The translations under genes and the position numbers were made by a program. Below are positions 44,701-57,964 of a stretch of DNA of 64,000 nucleotides, piece after piece. The DNA comes from Conus ventricosus (lineage: Eukaryota > Mollusca > Gastropoda > Neogastropoda > Conidae): the NCBI GenBank assembly GCA_018398815.1, contig CM031601.1, forward strand, positions 23,914,909 to 23,978,908, in the 5' to 3' direction. Each line of letters starts with the position of its first letter. The first letter of the stretch is position 1. The notes beneath the pieces are model-generated. The model saw only the letters and a program-made list of their open reading frames with translations, did not search any database and was not told the origin of the DNA.

Positions 44701-46489
44701 ACCAAGAGCACAGACACATTTAGCCGTGTCTCCCTGATGAGTCCGATTCCAGCGGTCGAAAGGCCTAGGAGCAGGCAATACAAATAAATGTGCCTTTGAG
44801 AGGGATTACATGGTTCCTCAGGCAGCTAGTGTAGGGCTTCTCATATTTATAATATATTCCCCCATTTTCTTCATCTTCAATTTATTTTTTTTTTTTTTTT
44901 AAAGTTCGAATCTTGCCAAGTCATTACTATAACGACTGAAGAATTGTTAACCTGCACTTGTTTCTCCCCCACTACTTAATTGTTCAGCATTATATTGTTT
45001 GGTCAATCAGTGGGAGATTGCATCTCTTAGGAGATCAAAGTAAAGGTTGTTCTGTGCAATTCTTAGCCACTCACAATGCTTGGGTTATTGAACAGCAGAG
45101 CTGACCACTCAGACTGTTCCATATCTTTTGATCTCCCTTGCATCCTTGAATGGATCCTCAAGCACAGGCTCAAAGATTGTCCCCTATATTTTATACTGTT
45201 TGAATAATGCTTTTAGTTTTTCAGCGACTTTTTTCCTCTCCACACTTTTGGTTTTGTTCCATTTTATTACCCTTCACTGGGCTGCTTTGAGGCTGCTGTT
45301 GGATTCTTTTTTCGAACCCTTGGTGGTGAGAACATCACAGAATTATGGACTGTGGTGTGTCTCTATTTGACACCAAGAGCACAGCCCAATTAGCCGTGTC
45401 TCCCTGATGAGTCCGATCCAGCGGACGAAAGGCCTAGGAGCAGGCAATACAAATAAATGTGCCTTTGAGAGGGGATTACGATGGTTCCTTCAGGCAGCTA
45501 GTGTAGGGCTTCTCATATTTAATAATATATTCCCCACATTTTCTTCATCTTCAATTTTTTTTTTTTTTTAAGTTCGAATCATTGCCAAGTCATTACTATA
45601 ACGACTGAAGAATTGTTAACCTGCACTTGTTTTCCCCCACACTTAATTGTTCAGCATTATATTGTTTGGTCAATCAGTGGGAGATTGCATCTCTTAGGAG
45701 AAACAAAGTAAAGGTTGTTCTGTGCAATTCTTAGCCACTCACAATGCTTGGGTTATTAACAGCAGAGCTGACCACTCAGACTGTTCCATATCTTTGATCT
45801 CCCTTGCATCCTTGAATGGACCTCAAGCACAGGCTCAAAGATTGTCCTCTATATTTTATACTTGTTGAATAATGCTTTTAGTTTTTCAGCGACTTTTTTC
45901 CTCTCCACACTTTTTTTTTGTTCCATTTTATTACCCTTCACTGGCTGTTTTGGGGCTGCTGTTGGGATTCTTTTTTTCGAACCCTTGGTGGTGAGAACAT
46001 CACAGAATATGGACTGTGGTGTGGTTTCTCTATTTGACACTAAGAGCACAGCCACAATTAGCCGTGTCTCCTGATGAGTCCGATCCAGCGGACGAAAGGG
46101 CCTGAGCAGGCAATACAAATAATGTGCCTTTGAGAGGGATTACGATGGTTCCTTCAGGCAGCTAGTGTAGGGCTTCTCATATTTATAATATATTCCCCCA
46201 TTTTCTTCATCTTCAATTTTTTTTTTTTTAAAGTTCGAATCTTTGCAAGTCATTACTATAACGACTGAAGAATTGTTACCGTGCACTTGTTTCCCCCACT
46301 ACTTAATTGTTCAGCATTATATTGTTTGGTCAATCAGGGGAGAATTGCATCTTTAGGAATCAATAAAGTATAGTATGCTTCTGTGCAATTCTAGCCATCA
46401 CAAGCTTGGTTATTGAACAGCAGAGCTGACCACTCAGGACTGGTTCCTACTTTGATCTTCTTTGCATCCTTGAATGGATCTCAAGAACT
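41798..46489 (-). repeat. Seven-unit ~670-bp satellite array
   Basis: Units start at the 'AGGCTCAAAGATTGTCCC' landmark near 41798, 42473, 43147, 43822, 44495, 45166 and 45831, giving periods of 675, 674, 675, 673, 671 and 665. The last unit decays near 46490. Shared landmarks include 'TTTTTCAGCGACTTTTTTCC', 'TTCACTGGCTGCTTTGAGG', 'GATCCAGCGG' and 'TTATAATATATTCCCCCATT'. Units differ by many small indels. On the minus strand each encodes related Lys-rich peptides ('KVAEKLKALFKQYK'). Confidence 0.92.
41817..42066 (-). CDS. Satellite-encoded Lys-rich ORF, most intact copy
   Basis: In unit 1 the frame is open from above 42017 to a stop at 41817 and reads 'SVLLVSNRDTHNHDS', then 'KVRKKNPTAASKQPVK', then 'KKFAEKLKSIIKQYKI'. 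The same words recur, with frame slips, in the other units (for example 43054-43431, 44501-44719, 45849-46118). No domain is recognised; it may be a shared ancestral exon or a chance frame preserved by recent copying. Confidence 0.25.
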
Positions 46490-47760
46490 AAAATTGTCAT
46501 ATATATTAATTTTGAAAGCCTTGTTCTCAGCGCCTACCACCCAAATACCTTGTTATAAATATCTACTCTTTGTGTTATCTCTTTCCACTTTTATTTTATT
46601 CCAATTTTGCTCACAAAGCTTTGTCAAGGCAGCTGTAAGGCTAAAAGGCATAGATATTCTGTACAACTTTCATATAAGAACTTCATAAAAATGTCTAAAA
46701 CTTTCCTAACCCCTCACATGCACGCTCACCCCCAACACACACACACACACCACACAACACAACCACACACACACAACGGAAAAGTAATTCCGGCCCCCCC
46801 ACTATCTTCCCCCAACATATTAATGGCTGCTTCGAAACTATGCTTTTCCTTTCCTTCCACATTCCCACCCCACCTCACACTATCTCTACTTTACGCTACA
46901 ACAGAAGATGCTAGCTGCAAAGAATAAAGATGTTATAAACGGCATAAAGTAAAAAACTGATCAAGGATACTTCAAAAAATGACTAGAACCAGGAATGTGG
47001 AGGAGCGGAAGAATTAAAGATATAAGAACCGGGGCCTACGTTCTGTTGTGTGTGTGTTGTGTGTTGTGTGTGTGTGAGCGTCGTGCGCGAGTGTGTGTGC
47101 GTGTAGCGCGGAGTGTGTGTATGCTCTTATTATGTCTGGGGGGTTTGGTGGGGTGGTTGGTGGTGGGGAGTGGGTGTGCATTTGGTGGGTTTAAATTAAT
47201 CACTCTTTTCGACCCTGTTGTATTCATTTTAGGCTGTGATTGTCCAGTTTTGGACACTAACGGCAACTAAGTTTTGACCGTGCTCTTGCTCCTCTTACTG
47301 TTTTCTCGGCCCTCCACATTCCCTGTCTTCTTAGTCTATGTCATCTTTTCTAGAGTACCTTTACTATTATCTTTTATTTTCATTTTATACCCTCGCAGTT
47401 TTTTGCAGGCAGCTTTTCTTTTTTTGGTACTGTTTAAGAATAAGAATTTATGGGAGGTGGTGGGTGTGTAATGTGGAAGAAGGGAACAGCATAGTTACGG
47501 TGCATTACATGATGTGGTTGCGAATACGTGCGCGCGCTGGCGCGGGTTATTTAACGTTTCGTTGTGTTTGTGTGTGGTTGTATGTGTTTTGGTGTGTGTG
47601 TGAGTGAGCGTATTGAGGGGTTGATACGGAAGTTTTTAGACATTTTCTTATTTAACTTAATAAGTTGTACAAAAAATTTAAAAGATCCTTTTATGCTTGG
47701 CAGTGCCTTGACAAGCTTGTCTACAAAATTTTGGAAATATAAAATAAAATTAAAAATAAA
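46490..47760. other. No gene seen; AC/GT-rich
   Basis: AC tract at 46731-46775, GT-rich sequence at 47046-47125 and 47565-47610, otherwise AT-rich. Small ORFs show no family features. Palindromic AT sequence follows at 47761-47826. Confidence 0.6.
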
Positions 47761-47834
47761 ATATTATTAATTATATTATATATATATTATATATATAATA
47801 TATAATTAATTATATATAATAATTACCAAGCTTG

Positions 47835-49110
47835 TTTATGTCTTAGATTGAAGAAAGGGGGAAACTTCATACCTGCATGGCAGATTTTTCCTAACTAACA
47901 GTTGTGCTTGTGTGGTGATGGGAAAAAATAAAAAAAAATGCTTCTCAAAATGAACCTTCAGCAAGCTTATTCTCCCAAGGGGGAGACATCTCCAATGGGA
48001 GGAAACTCACTAACATATAACTCCTGGTCAGATTACCGATATTTCGAAACTGTGGTTTCTCTCCTCAGTGACCGCGGTAATTGACTCCTCTGCCTTTTCG
48101 TTTTAAGAAGAATGCAATCCCAGAAAAGGCTGGTGTGCAATACTGTAGTATGTTTGTTGAGTTTTCAAAAAACCAACCAAAGGTGCCACTAAGAAGCAAA
48201 AGAAAATCATGAAAGAGCAAAACAAGCTACATTTTCTTGTGAAAAGTAGAAAATATAAAAAGATATCCTCTAAGACACAAGTGCTGAGGCCATTCTTGGA
48301 ATGATCCGCAAGGGAGTAAAATAACAACAAACTAATAATTTTCCAAGATAAGTACGAGCACCGTTCCAGCAATTACAGAGACTTGGTGTTGCAATGACTG
48401 CAAGAAATATTGAATTATAAACAAAGCTTGCTCTTATGTCTTAGATTGAAGAAATAGGGGGAGATACGCATTCATACCTGCAGTGGCAGATGATTCTGCC
48501 TAACTAACAGTTTGTGCTTGTGTGGGTGAATGGGAAAAAATAAAATAAATGCTTCTCAAAATGAACCTTCGGAAAGCTTCTAGTCTCCAAGGGGAGACGA
48601 TCTCCAATGGGGAGAAAACCACTAACATATAACTCCTGGTCAGATACCGATATTTCGAAACCTGATTGTTTCTCCTCAGCGACCGCGGAAAGTGGTAAAT
48701 TTGGGACTCCTCTGCCTTTTCGGTTTTAAGAATGCTATCCCAGAAAAAGTGGTGTGCAATACCGTAGTATGTTTGTTGAGTTTTAAAAAATGCAACCAAA
48801 GGTGCCACCTAAGAAGCAAAAGAAAATCATGAAAGAGCAAAACAAGCTCTCCCCCTTAAAGACTAGAAGCTTTCTGAGGTTCATTTGAGAAGCATTTATT
48901 TTTTTTTTCCCATTCACCCACACAAGCACATACTGTTAGTTAGGCAGAATAATCTGCCACTGCAGATATGAATGCTTATCTCCCCTATTTCTTCAATCTA
49001 AGACATAAGAGCAAGCTTTGTTTATAATTGAATATTTCTTGCAGTCATTGCAACACCAAGCTGCTCTGTAAGTTGCTGGAATGGTGCGGTATTTATCTTT
49101 GGAATTTATT
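47835..49110. repeat. Direct and inverted repeats of a ~590-bp unit
   Basis: Unit 1 (about 47835-48420) and unit 2 (48425-48845) are direct copies sharing 'TTATGTCTTAGATTGAAGAA', 'CTCAAAATGAACCTTC' and 'GATATTTCGAAAC'. From 48846 to about 49105 the sequence is the reverse complement of about 48345-48600, including 'CTTCAATCTAAGACATAAGA'. This gives a ~255-bp inverted repeat around a ~245-bp centre. It is followed by an AT tract (49112-49166) and the noisy region. Confidence 0.85.
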
Positions 49111-49112
49111 AG

Positions 49113-49158
<46 letters not shown>

Positions 49159-50329
49159 TATATATATACCAGTTTAAAATAGGATTTTAAAATGGAAGAA
49201 TTAAAAACCTACAAACTTGTTTCAAGCTAAAATGCCCCTCATCAGGTTTTTACAATTTGGGCGGGGCCCCCGGGGTTATTATATTGGGGTGTGTGGGCTG
49301 TGAGCCCCTGTGGGGTGTGGCACGGGGCCCCTGCCGGTTTTTTCTTTTTTGGGGGCGCGTTCAGGGGGACGTGCCAGGGGAAGGGTTTGCTTTGACAAAG
49401 ATTTCCTTTTTATCCCCTCAATTTTTTATCATTTCAAACTTTAAGTTAAAGGGTCTAGGGGGGGTTTACTTTTATCACCATTTTTCTTTTGTACAAAAGT
49501 TGAAATTTTTTTTTAAAATGTTGTTGTAGGGTGTTCCCTTTTTTTAAATTAATTTTCCTTGATATGTTGTTTCTTTTTTATTTTTTTTTAAAGGGTTTCC
49601 AAATATATTTACTTAATTTTTTTGGGTTTTTTTATTTTTTTAAATTTTTAAAAAGGGGATTTTTTAGGGTTTTAAATAACGGGTTTTTAAAAGGGGTTTT
49701 GGCCGTGACCCCCTTTGTATGTTTCTTTACACTTCTTTTGGGTTACCGTAGCTTGGTACACAATGTTGTTGTAGGGGACATTTTTTGTTCAGAGGGCCCG
49801 GGTCTTTTTTTGTGAAATTTCCCAAGATACCCTTTCATCACCCTTTTTGGTTTTTGGTTTTTTTTGGGTTTTTTTGGGGAAAAAAAAAATTTAATTTTTT
49901 TTAAATTTTTTGGGGCTTTAAAACGAGTTTGATAGTTTTAAACGGTTTTTTTGTTGAATATTTTAGTTTTTCATGTTTTTTTTTGGGGAAGTTTTTTTAA
50001 GGATTTGGGGAATTCTTTTCCTCTTTAGGGGGCCCTTCAAAATGGGGGTTTACACCTATAATTTTTTTTTTCCCTTTTTTTTCCTTTTTGCTGTTATGTT
50101 TTATCGGGGTTTTATATTGAAATTTTGTTTTTGTAGCCACTTTTTTTTTCAGCGCCCTTGGATTCACTGCTGCCTTTTTAAATTCTTTCTCATTGCAGAC
50201 ATTAAAGATAATCTTTTGTTTATCCCCATTGGGTTTAAGGGTTTTTAAAGTTGGGGGGTTGGTTTGGTTACTATTGTTGTCTACATAGACGGGGGTGTCT
50301 TTGGGTTTTTTATATGGTTTGTTTGTATA

Positions 50330-51690
50330 TCCTTGTTACGTATGGTGTGGGGTTTGCTGTTTTTTTCGACTCTCGCTCTCAAAAGTTTGGATGCGTGTAA
50401 TAATTATTCTTACCCCAACCACACCAACGTACAGGGATAGCCAGGCAACACACGGGGGTTAGATTTCTTTTCTTTATAATTATCTCCCTGAACCTAAAAA
50501 ACATTTTTTCCCATTTTATTGTTTACAAATAAATTTTACTTTCATTTTATTTCGATAGATCGATATCAATAAATTTTCTTAAAAAACCTTAAATCATAAG
50601 ATATCTTTTTTCATACGTTTATATCACTCACAGTCTCGCCGGCCCCGTCCCAGTGCTCACATTTAAAATCAAAAAATTCATTCCACAGAACCCAACCCAA
50701 AAGTTTTCAGCATTAAAATAAGACGAAGAAGGATAACCAAGGTCCCCACACGGTAAAAACACCCCGTTCCCCAAAACTCCACGAGGGAAGAAAAACAGGG
50801 TTCAACACAGAAGCACCAATTTTTACGTCGAAAAATTCCCCAAAGAAAAAAACCGCAAATTTAAAAGGGCACAAATCCACAAAAAAAAGAACCTTTAGTT
50901 TCATAAAGAACAGCAATCCACAAAAATGAAGAACGGGTTTTTTAATAAAGACAGAAAACCATAAAGAACCGCAGTTTTCAAAACCCACAGAAATTTCCAC
51001 GATGAAGAAACTGAAGATTCTTAAAACACACCCAACCCACAGATGAAGAACCGCAAAATTCAAAAAAAACACAGCAACCAAATGAAAAACCCGCAAAATT
51101 CATAAACCCACAAAGTTAAAACCCCCCCCCCAAAAAACCCCCCGCAGATTCACAAAATACGAAATCTTTATTGAATCCCCGGAGAAAAACAATTTCACCA
51201 AAGTCCCATGGAACAAAATTAAACTTCGATTGGGACGGGGGGGTTTGATCAAAAACCCAAATATTAACTTCTCCGTGAAATTCCACTACAATTTTTTCAC
51301 ATCAATAAATTCACCCCAAACCAAACACACATGCGTTTGGAAAAATTTTTTAAGCCCCAAAAATATTCTTATATTGATTTTAAAAATCATTCTCGGCGAC
51401 AAAAGCTTCACAAAAATTTTTTTAAACAAATACATTTCCCCTGTTTTAAATTTTCCCGCGGGTTTAACCGTCAAAAAAAGTATCCCCATACACAGTGAAC
51501 TGGGATGCACTACGACTTAAAAGTCAGCCTCCCACTTAGTAAAAATAGGGAAAAAAAAAACGAGATTTAAAAAAATTTAAATTAGGCGGACACCAACTCC
51601 CCGGGCCTTTAGTTTTTGTCTCTTCTTTGTCTTTTTTTAAATTTTTTCGTCATGTATTTAAAATTATGCTTTTTAAGTTGACGTCATAAT
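50330..51690 (+). repeat. ~1.36-kb repeat with internal minisatellite, copy 1
   Basis: It starts 'TACGTATGGTGTG', includes 'GATAGCCAGGCAACACACG' and 'TTAGATTTCTTTTCTTTA', then a ~36-bp minisatellite built on 'GAAGAACCGCAGATTCATAA' (about 50740-51170), and ends near 'GACGTCATAATTTTTTTGACGTCA'-like sequence at 51680. Confidence 0.8.
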
Positions 51691-54600
51691 TTTTTTGACG
51701 TCAAAAACCCCCCCCCCCTCCTAAAGGGAAAAAAACAATAAACCGTTGTTTTTTTTTTTTTTTTTTTTTTTAAAAAAGGGTAAAAAAACAGAAGAAAACA
51801 CAACCTAAAAAAATTAAAATTAAATCGACGGAAAACAAAGCCGCTCAGGGAAAAGCTTTTCCCGGGGAGCCCTTCCAAAGGGTTTCTCACACAACGGGAA
51901 AAACAAAAGTTGTGCCCCAACGAACCCGAACCCTTTGACATGCAAAGCTTTTGCTGCCCTCACAAAACCTCTCCTTTCCCACACTGGGTAGAGACCACAC
52001 ATTCTATGCCATTTCGGTCAGCCTCTCCATCCCCCCCAAGGGGTGGGAATAAAACTGCATTTTCACAAAAGGGAAATTCCTTCCAAAGGGGATAAATTTT
52101 GTTTCTCACATGGGGGGAAAGGGAAAAGGTCGCAAAAACATTCGCCAAACCCAGGAATGGCTACAAAAAAAACGAAACTCCTGAAATGAAAAACGCCCCC
52201 TCATAATTCTTGATTTTTTAAAGGGGTTTTGGGACGTTCGGGTTACTTAAAGGGCATGATCTGTCTCCAAGATAAATTTTCCCTCCCCAAAGGAACCTTA
52301 AAAACTTCTAAACACCCCGGGACAATGGCTAAACATCCCGTTTAATATACTTGAAACCCCTTCTCCGTTCCATTTTAACTTTCGCTAGCGAATACAAAGG
52401 GGTAAAGGCATCTTCCCCCTCCGAAGAAATACAGCCCCAAAAACCCAACAAACTAGCTTCAGCCCTGAGAACAAAAAAATTTTCCCCAAACCCTGGGTAA
52501 AAAGGGCAAAGGTGCAGAAGACAAGCCCCCCGAACTTCCTAAAAGTTCTGAAACATTCGGAGTCCAAAAAAATAGCCCTTTTCCAGCACGAAAATTTTTC
52601 TTTGATCAAAAATTCGACAGTGGGGCACTCACATAGCAAACCCTAGGAAAATATTCCTGAAAAAAACTGAGCGCCCCAAAAAAAGCCTGCCCTGCCCCTT
52701 GTATTTGGAGTGGATTTATTCAAAATTTTTTTTTAAACCTTCTTACCTTCAGGAGCTTAGTCCCACCTCCAACAAAATGCCCAAAGGAATTTCCCAGTGA
52801 ACAAACCCTGTCTCCGTTTTTTCGAAGGAGGTGTGAGGTTGAAAGACCTCAGAGGGGGAGAGCACCCCCAAAACCAAAATTTTTAAAGGGGAAAACATCC
52901 CATGACATATGTACCAAGAATTCGTAAAAAAAATTGATGGCGAAAAACTGTTTCAAATTGCCAGCTTTGGGCTCTTGCGTGCAAAACACGCGGGGACCCG
53001 AAAACAATTTCCAAAAGGAAATCCTGACAAACGGGAAAATTAAACCCCCAAGTGTGTTTTTAAAAGCCGTTTTTGGGGCAAACCCTGGGCTTAAACCACG
53101 TCTCCCAAATATCCTTTCCCAAGATTTTTTCTTTGTGAAAAAAGGCATCAGTTTAACCTTGCAAAAAGACTCTAAACCCTCGGGAAAATTGGTTCGGCTT
53201 CAAAGGGGTTTTAACCCTTGTTCAAAGATCTAAATTTTAAATGCAAAACCCTACAGTAACCATTTTTCTTCCTGCCAACCCCAACTGGAGATGCTTTCGG
53301 TTTTTTGGTTTTCAAGGATTCCAAGACCCCACATGATACCAATCTCTCTCCAACAACCTCTTTCGCAGAAGGGGGATATCAAAACATTTCTTTCTAAAGG
53401 GGGACATCTGTTGTAAGAGGGATCCTAATAGTCCCTCACCTGAGAAAGAACCGGGTTTTAGGATAAAAATGCCCCTAAAAATCTTCAAAGACTGCACGAA
53501 ACCCCCAAAAAACCCGCTGTCAGACAAAGTCAATCAAACGCACTGAGGGGCCCAATTTTCCCTTGGCTTTGAAAACCCCATGGGAAAACAGCAAAAGTGG
53601 GGGGGGGTTTAAAGCGTAAACACAGCCCCTTGGACACACCAACTGAAACAAACCATTTCACAACAGAAAAAAACAGACTCCGGAGGGGGGTCCCAAAAGA
53701 CCAACTCCTGGAGAACACTCAAGAAAACCTTTTCCCTGCTTTTAAGCCAAAGGGTTTCTACCCTCTGAAAAAGGGCCCACAAAAGGACCTTGTGAAAGAA
53801 CAACAGCGAATTTAGACAAAAACAGCACGACAAATATATTTTTTTGAGCAATTCGCATGAAAGTTTTTTTCCCTTTTCCCCTTGCCCAAGGACCTTGTAA
53901 CTGGATGAAAGACTTTGGGGAACGGCCCTGACCAATGGTTAACAACTTTTTTTGGTCAGTCGGCAACAACTAAAACTTTTCATCAAACTTGGAAACGGGG
54001 GTTCCCCCCTGCCTTCTTGTCAAAGGTTTTTTTTTTTCCCTTAAAAGCGGAATCAGCAGAATTCCCCAAATGGCTAACTTACATATTTGAAATTTTCAAC
54101 TTGGGGTTCAAAAAAGGGTCGAATAAAAGGGGTTTTTGGCCTAACATCCTGACCTCTGACCCATCCAGCTCTGTAGTAAAGAACAGGCCCAACAAACCTG
54201 TCGCCCAAAAACAGCAACGGGAAAAGGGGAAAAAACCTGTTTTTTTCAGAGGGCAACCCCTCTGCACGCCAAAACAACAGTGCAGGCAAAAATCGATCCA
54301 TGCCTTTTGGTTGAGTGCGGACAATTTTTTAAACAGGGATTTCAAAGCCCCATGAAATCTCTAAAACGCCCTTTTGGGCCTGTGGATAAAATACGGCGAT
54401 TTTCGTACGCCCTTTGCACCACAAAAAGCTAAAACTGCTTCATGAATCAGAGTTGAACTGTGTCCCCTGATCAGCCCAGAATCCCCTTTGGGGAAAACCT
54501 TTAAACGAGAAAGTTTCCCCAACAATGCTTCCCCCACAGCAAAGAGGAGATACCCCTTAAAGGGAACAGCCCCCGGGGAAAAAGGGGGGTACCCAATGTA

Positions 54601-57600
54601 AAATCATGGCCCAAGATGTAACGATGACCTTGTTCCGAGGGGGAGATAGTGGACCCAACAAAAATCAACAGCCCCCCACGATCAAATGGAGTACTGATTT
54701 ACTGGAACAGACGCAAGGGGTACTGGACAAACTCTAAACCCCTTTTTTATGTCCCTTTTGAACACATCACGGGAAACAACATTTCTTTGTACTTCCCCCA
54801 GTTACTCCAGGCCCAAAAGACTTGTTAAGGATTTTGGGCAGAGTAGCCCGGGAAACCCCCCCCCTGACCCCACAAAATTTGATCATGTGCCCAAAAAAGG
54901 GGGGAAAAAAATGTAGGTCGAAGTTTAACGGAACCAACCGGGTCAAAAGAGGGTATCATTTTTGCAAAAAGCCTGTACAGAACCTCATCAGACACTTAAT
55001 AGTAAAAGGTTTGTTTTACCTAAACCCCTTCAACCCCACCAGAAATGCGACTGGAAGAAAGATCAATGACGCATCATCCTTCTTGTTCTGAACAAGACAG
55101 AAAAGGGAAAATTTAAAAATCAACTGGGATTGACTCAAAGGCTTTTTGGCCCCAACATGCTTAGCTCTAGCCCTCGAAAAGGGGGTAAAGAGAAAAGGGT
55201 TTTACCAGATAACTTTTATTAACTCCCGTTCACAAAAACTCCCGGGACATTACCCACAATTTAGACTGCGACAGGGGCTATCCCAAAACACAACAAGTCA
55301 AATCACCCAACCCCAAAAAAAGGGCACTGACTGAAACTGTAGCCAGTGGAAAATCCTTTCCCCCGACCACCAAAAAAAAACCACTTCACTGTGGTTCCTA
55401 AAATCTGACTGTCAGAAAATTTAAACCCTTTGGGGAACGCCACAAAAAGTAGCACCAGTATCAAAGCAGAACAGAAACTCAAAGTGGGCCCTTCCCCAGA
55501 ACCAAATCCAAAAGCAATTTCCTGTGAACTCCCCCAGCAGCTAGACAAGGGAAAAAGGGTATCAAGAACGGGAACAAGCAATGGATGTTTCTGTCGGCTA
55601 GTTCTCAAAAAAAGTAAAAGTTTTTTAACCACAAAAGGAAAACGTGTCTGGGGGGGCTAAGGGTTGCAAAATTTTAAAAAGGGCTTTACCTGACTTCCTG
55701 GACCCCTAGCACTTTTTTGCCCCCCCCTTTTTACACAAAAAACACACAACACTTTCAAATGTCAAAGCACTTTTGAGGAACTCCTACGCCCCGAAAGGGT
55801 TTAAAAGGGCGCCCGGCCACGTTAAAGGGTACCCCCAAAATTAAATTTTCCCCACCAGCTGAGTAACCCAAAGCTTGATGCCATAATTTTCAGCTTCCAC
55901 CAAAGGTTTCTTCCACGATCGCCGAGGAACCAAGTATGGCCACTGTTTTTAAAAATAGGTATCTTTTCCTTGTCAGACTGACCACAGTACGGGGTTCTAT
56001 CAGCTGACCGGGGAAAGCATTTCTTTTCAAACTGACCCGGGGGTTTTGAACCCCAAAAGAAGCAAAAAGTTTACATAGCTTTCCTAAAAGCCCTTTTGTT
56101 TTTGGTGAGCACGTCTGTATTTGGGGGGGCTCTGAGACCCTTTAAATTTCATTTAAAAATTTTTAAAATCTCTCTCACAAAAAAAAAAGTGGGCCCCCCC
56201 CCTTAAGACACACCCAAAAAATGCTCAAAAAGGGAAAATTTAAATCCACCAGATCTTTAAAAGACTTTTCAATTTTTGACAAAGGGCCCAAAAGGTTTAA
56301 ACAAACGCCCAATTTTAAATGCAAAGGTTTTCGAAAGGTTTTATCGGGGCTAGGCTTTGCCTCACAAAACGCTTACGAAAACCATCTGGAAATTTTTTTG
56401 AAATTTTTTAGCAAGCCCCCTCCCCCCTTTTAAAAAAATCGTAAGACACAACATTTTTTTTCAGCGGGACTGTGATAGAGAGTTAAAGCAGAACCCCAAG
56501 AAATGCCCGACAGGGATGGGTTTCCCCCAAACTCTCAGCCCTTTCCCCAAAAAAAAGAGGCCCGGGGGTTTTAAAACGAAACAAGTAACTGTCTATATCC
56601 AGTTCTTTTCCCTTTAAAGGGGGAACTTAGGAAGGTTGGGGGAGGGGGTTTTTAAAACCCTTTGGGAAAAAAACCCAAAACCCAAATCTCCTGTCCCCGT
56701 CCTAACCGCACCCCTGTGAGAAATAACTTGAAAACTGGGATTCTTTTTGTTTCCCCCTTTTCCTTTAATTTTTTTTGTTTCCTCCTGTCTCTTTTAGTTT
56801 CCCCCCTTGTATCCGCCTCTCTTTTAAATTTCCTCTTGTATCTGGGTCTCTTTTTGTTTCCTCTTTTAAACTGCTCCCCTTTTAGTTACTTTTTCTTCCT
56901 GTACCTTTTCATTTTGATTTTTTCCTCTCTTTCCAATCTTGAGCAATGCATTTATCCACATAGGGCCCAAAAGATTTTTCCCCCCAGACCCCCATACCTT
57001 TCCTCGTTGGGAAATACTTGGCAAAAACTTTGTCCTCGTCCCAGAGGACATTTAAAAGGACTTTCTTTCCCTTTGCCTTCTGTGCCATCTTGGGAAAAAA
57101 TTTAAATAAGTCCCGTCAAACCCGACCACACACTAAAAGGAAACAAATACAACAATTTTTAACACAAGCAAAAAAAAATTTTAAACAAGGGCTATTGAAA
57201 TATATATGAATTTTTCCCCAAAAGGATTTTTTTTTTTTAAACAACATTTTAAAGAAAAACACTCTTAAAAAAACTAAATATTATCAAACCCAAACCCAAA
57301 AACAAAAAATAGAATTTAAACAACCCAAACCGGAATTTTTGGGTTTTGGGGGGGAAAAGGAAAAAACCCCAATCCCTAATCAAAGCCAAAAATTTTAGAA
57401 CAAGGATAAAAAGCCCAAAGACATAAGTAATAAAAAATTTTAATTTAAAAGTATTTTTGTTGTTGTTTTTTCCAAAACTAAGGGATTCAAAAAGAAACAA
57501 AATAAAAATTTATTTATTTTTTTTTTTTTTCAAAACTGGTTCAGGGCAGCCACCCCCAACACCCACTCTTCAAGAGGGGAAAAGGGAAACCCCGAGAAGC

Positions 57601-57964
57601 TGAAGAAGCAACACAATCCCCCAAGTAAAAATAGAAAAAAAAATTAAACGAGAGATTTACTGAAATAAAAAAAATTAAAGCCCGCAAAGGAAAGAAGAAC
57701 TAGGAACTAGGCCCTCGTTCTCCTGAAACCTTTCAGAAGGAAAAATTAAAACCCCCTTACGCTGGAAAACGGGGAAAAAAAGTAACAAAAAAAAGTCTAA
57801 AAACAAAAAAAAACAACCAACTCAATTTTAAAAAAAAAAGTCTGTGAAAGTGCTATCACTTCTAATTGGGAATTATAGGGTTACAAAAAACAAAATTTCC
57901 CACCCCTAAGGCAAATTTTTTTTCAATTTGCAAAAAAAACTTTTAAATACGGGGGCCCCCAGTT

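Noticed and set aside
41798..46489. CRISPR-like array or tandem gene family
   Set aside because: Units are ~670 bp with no short repeat-spacer layout, and the genome is eukaryotic; gene-family status is not supported by intact frames.
50713..51096. Phe/Val-rich minus-strand ORF
   Set aside because: It runs across a 36-bp minisatellite in low-quality sequence; not a membrane protein.
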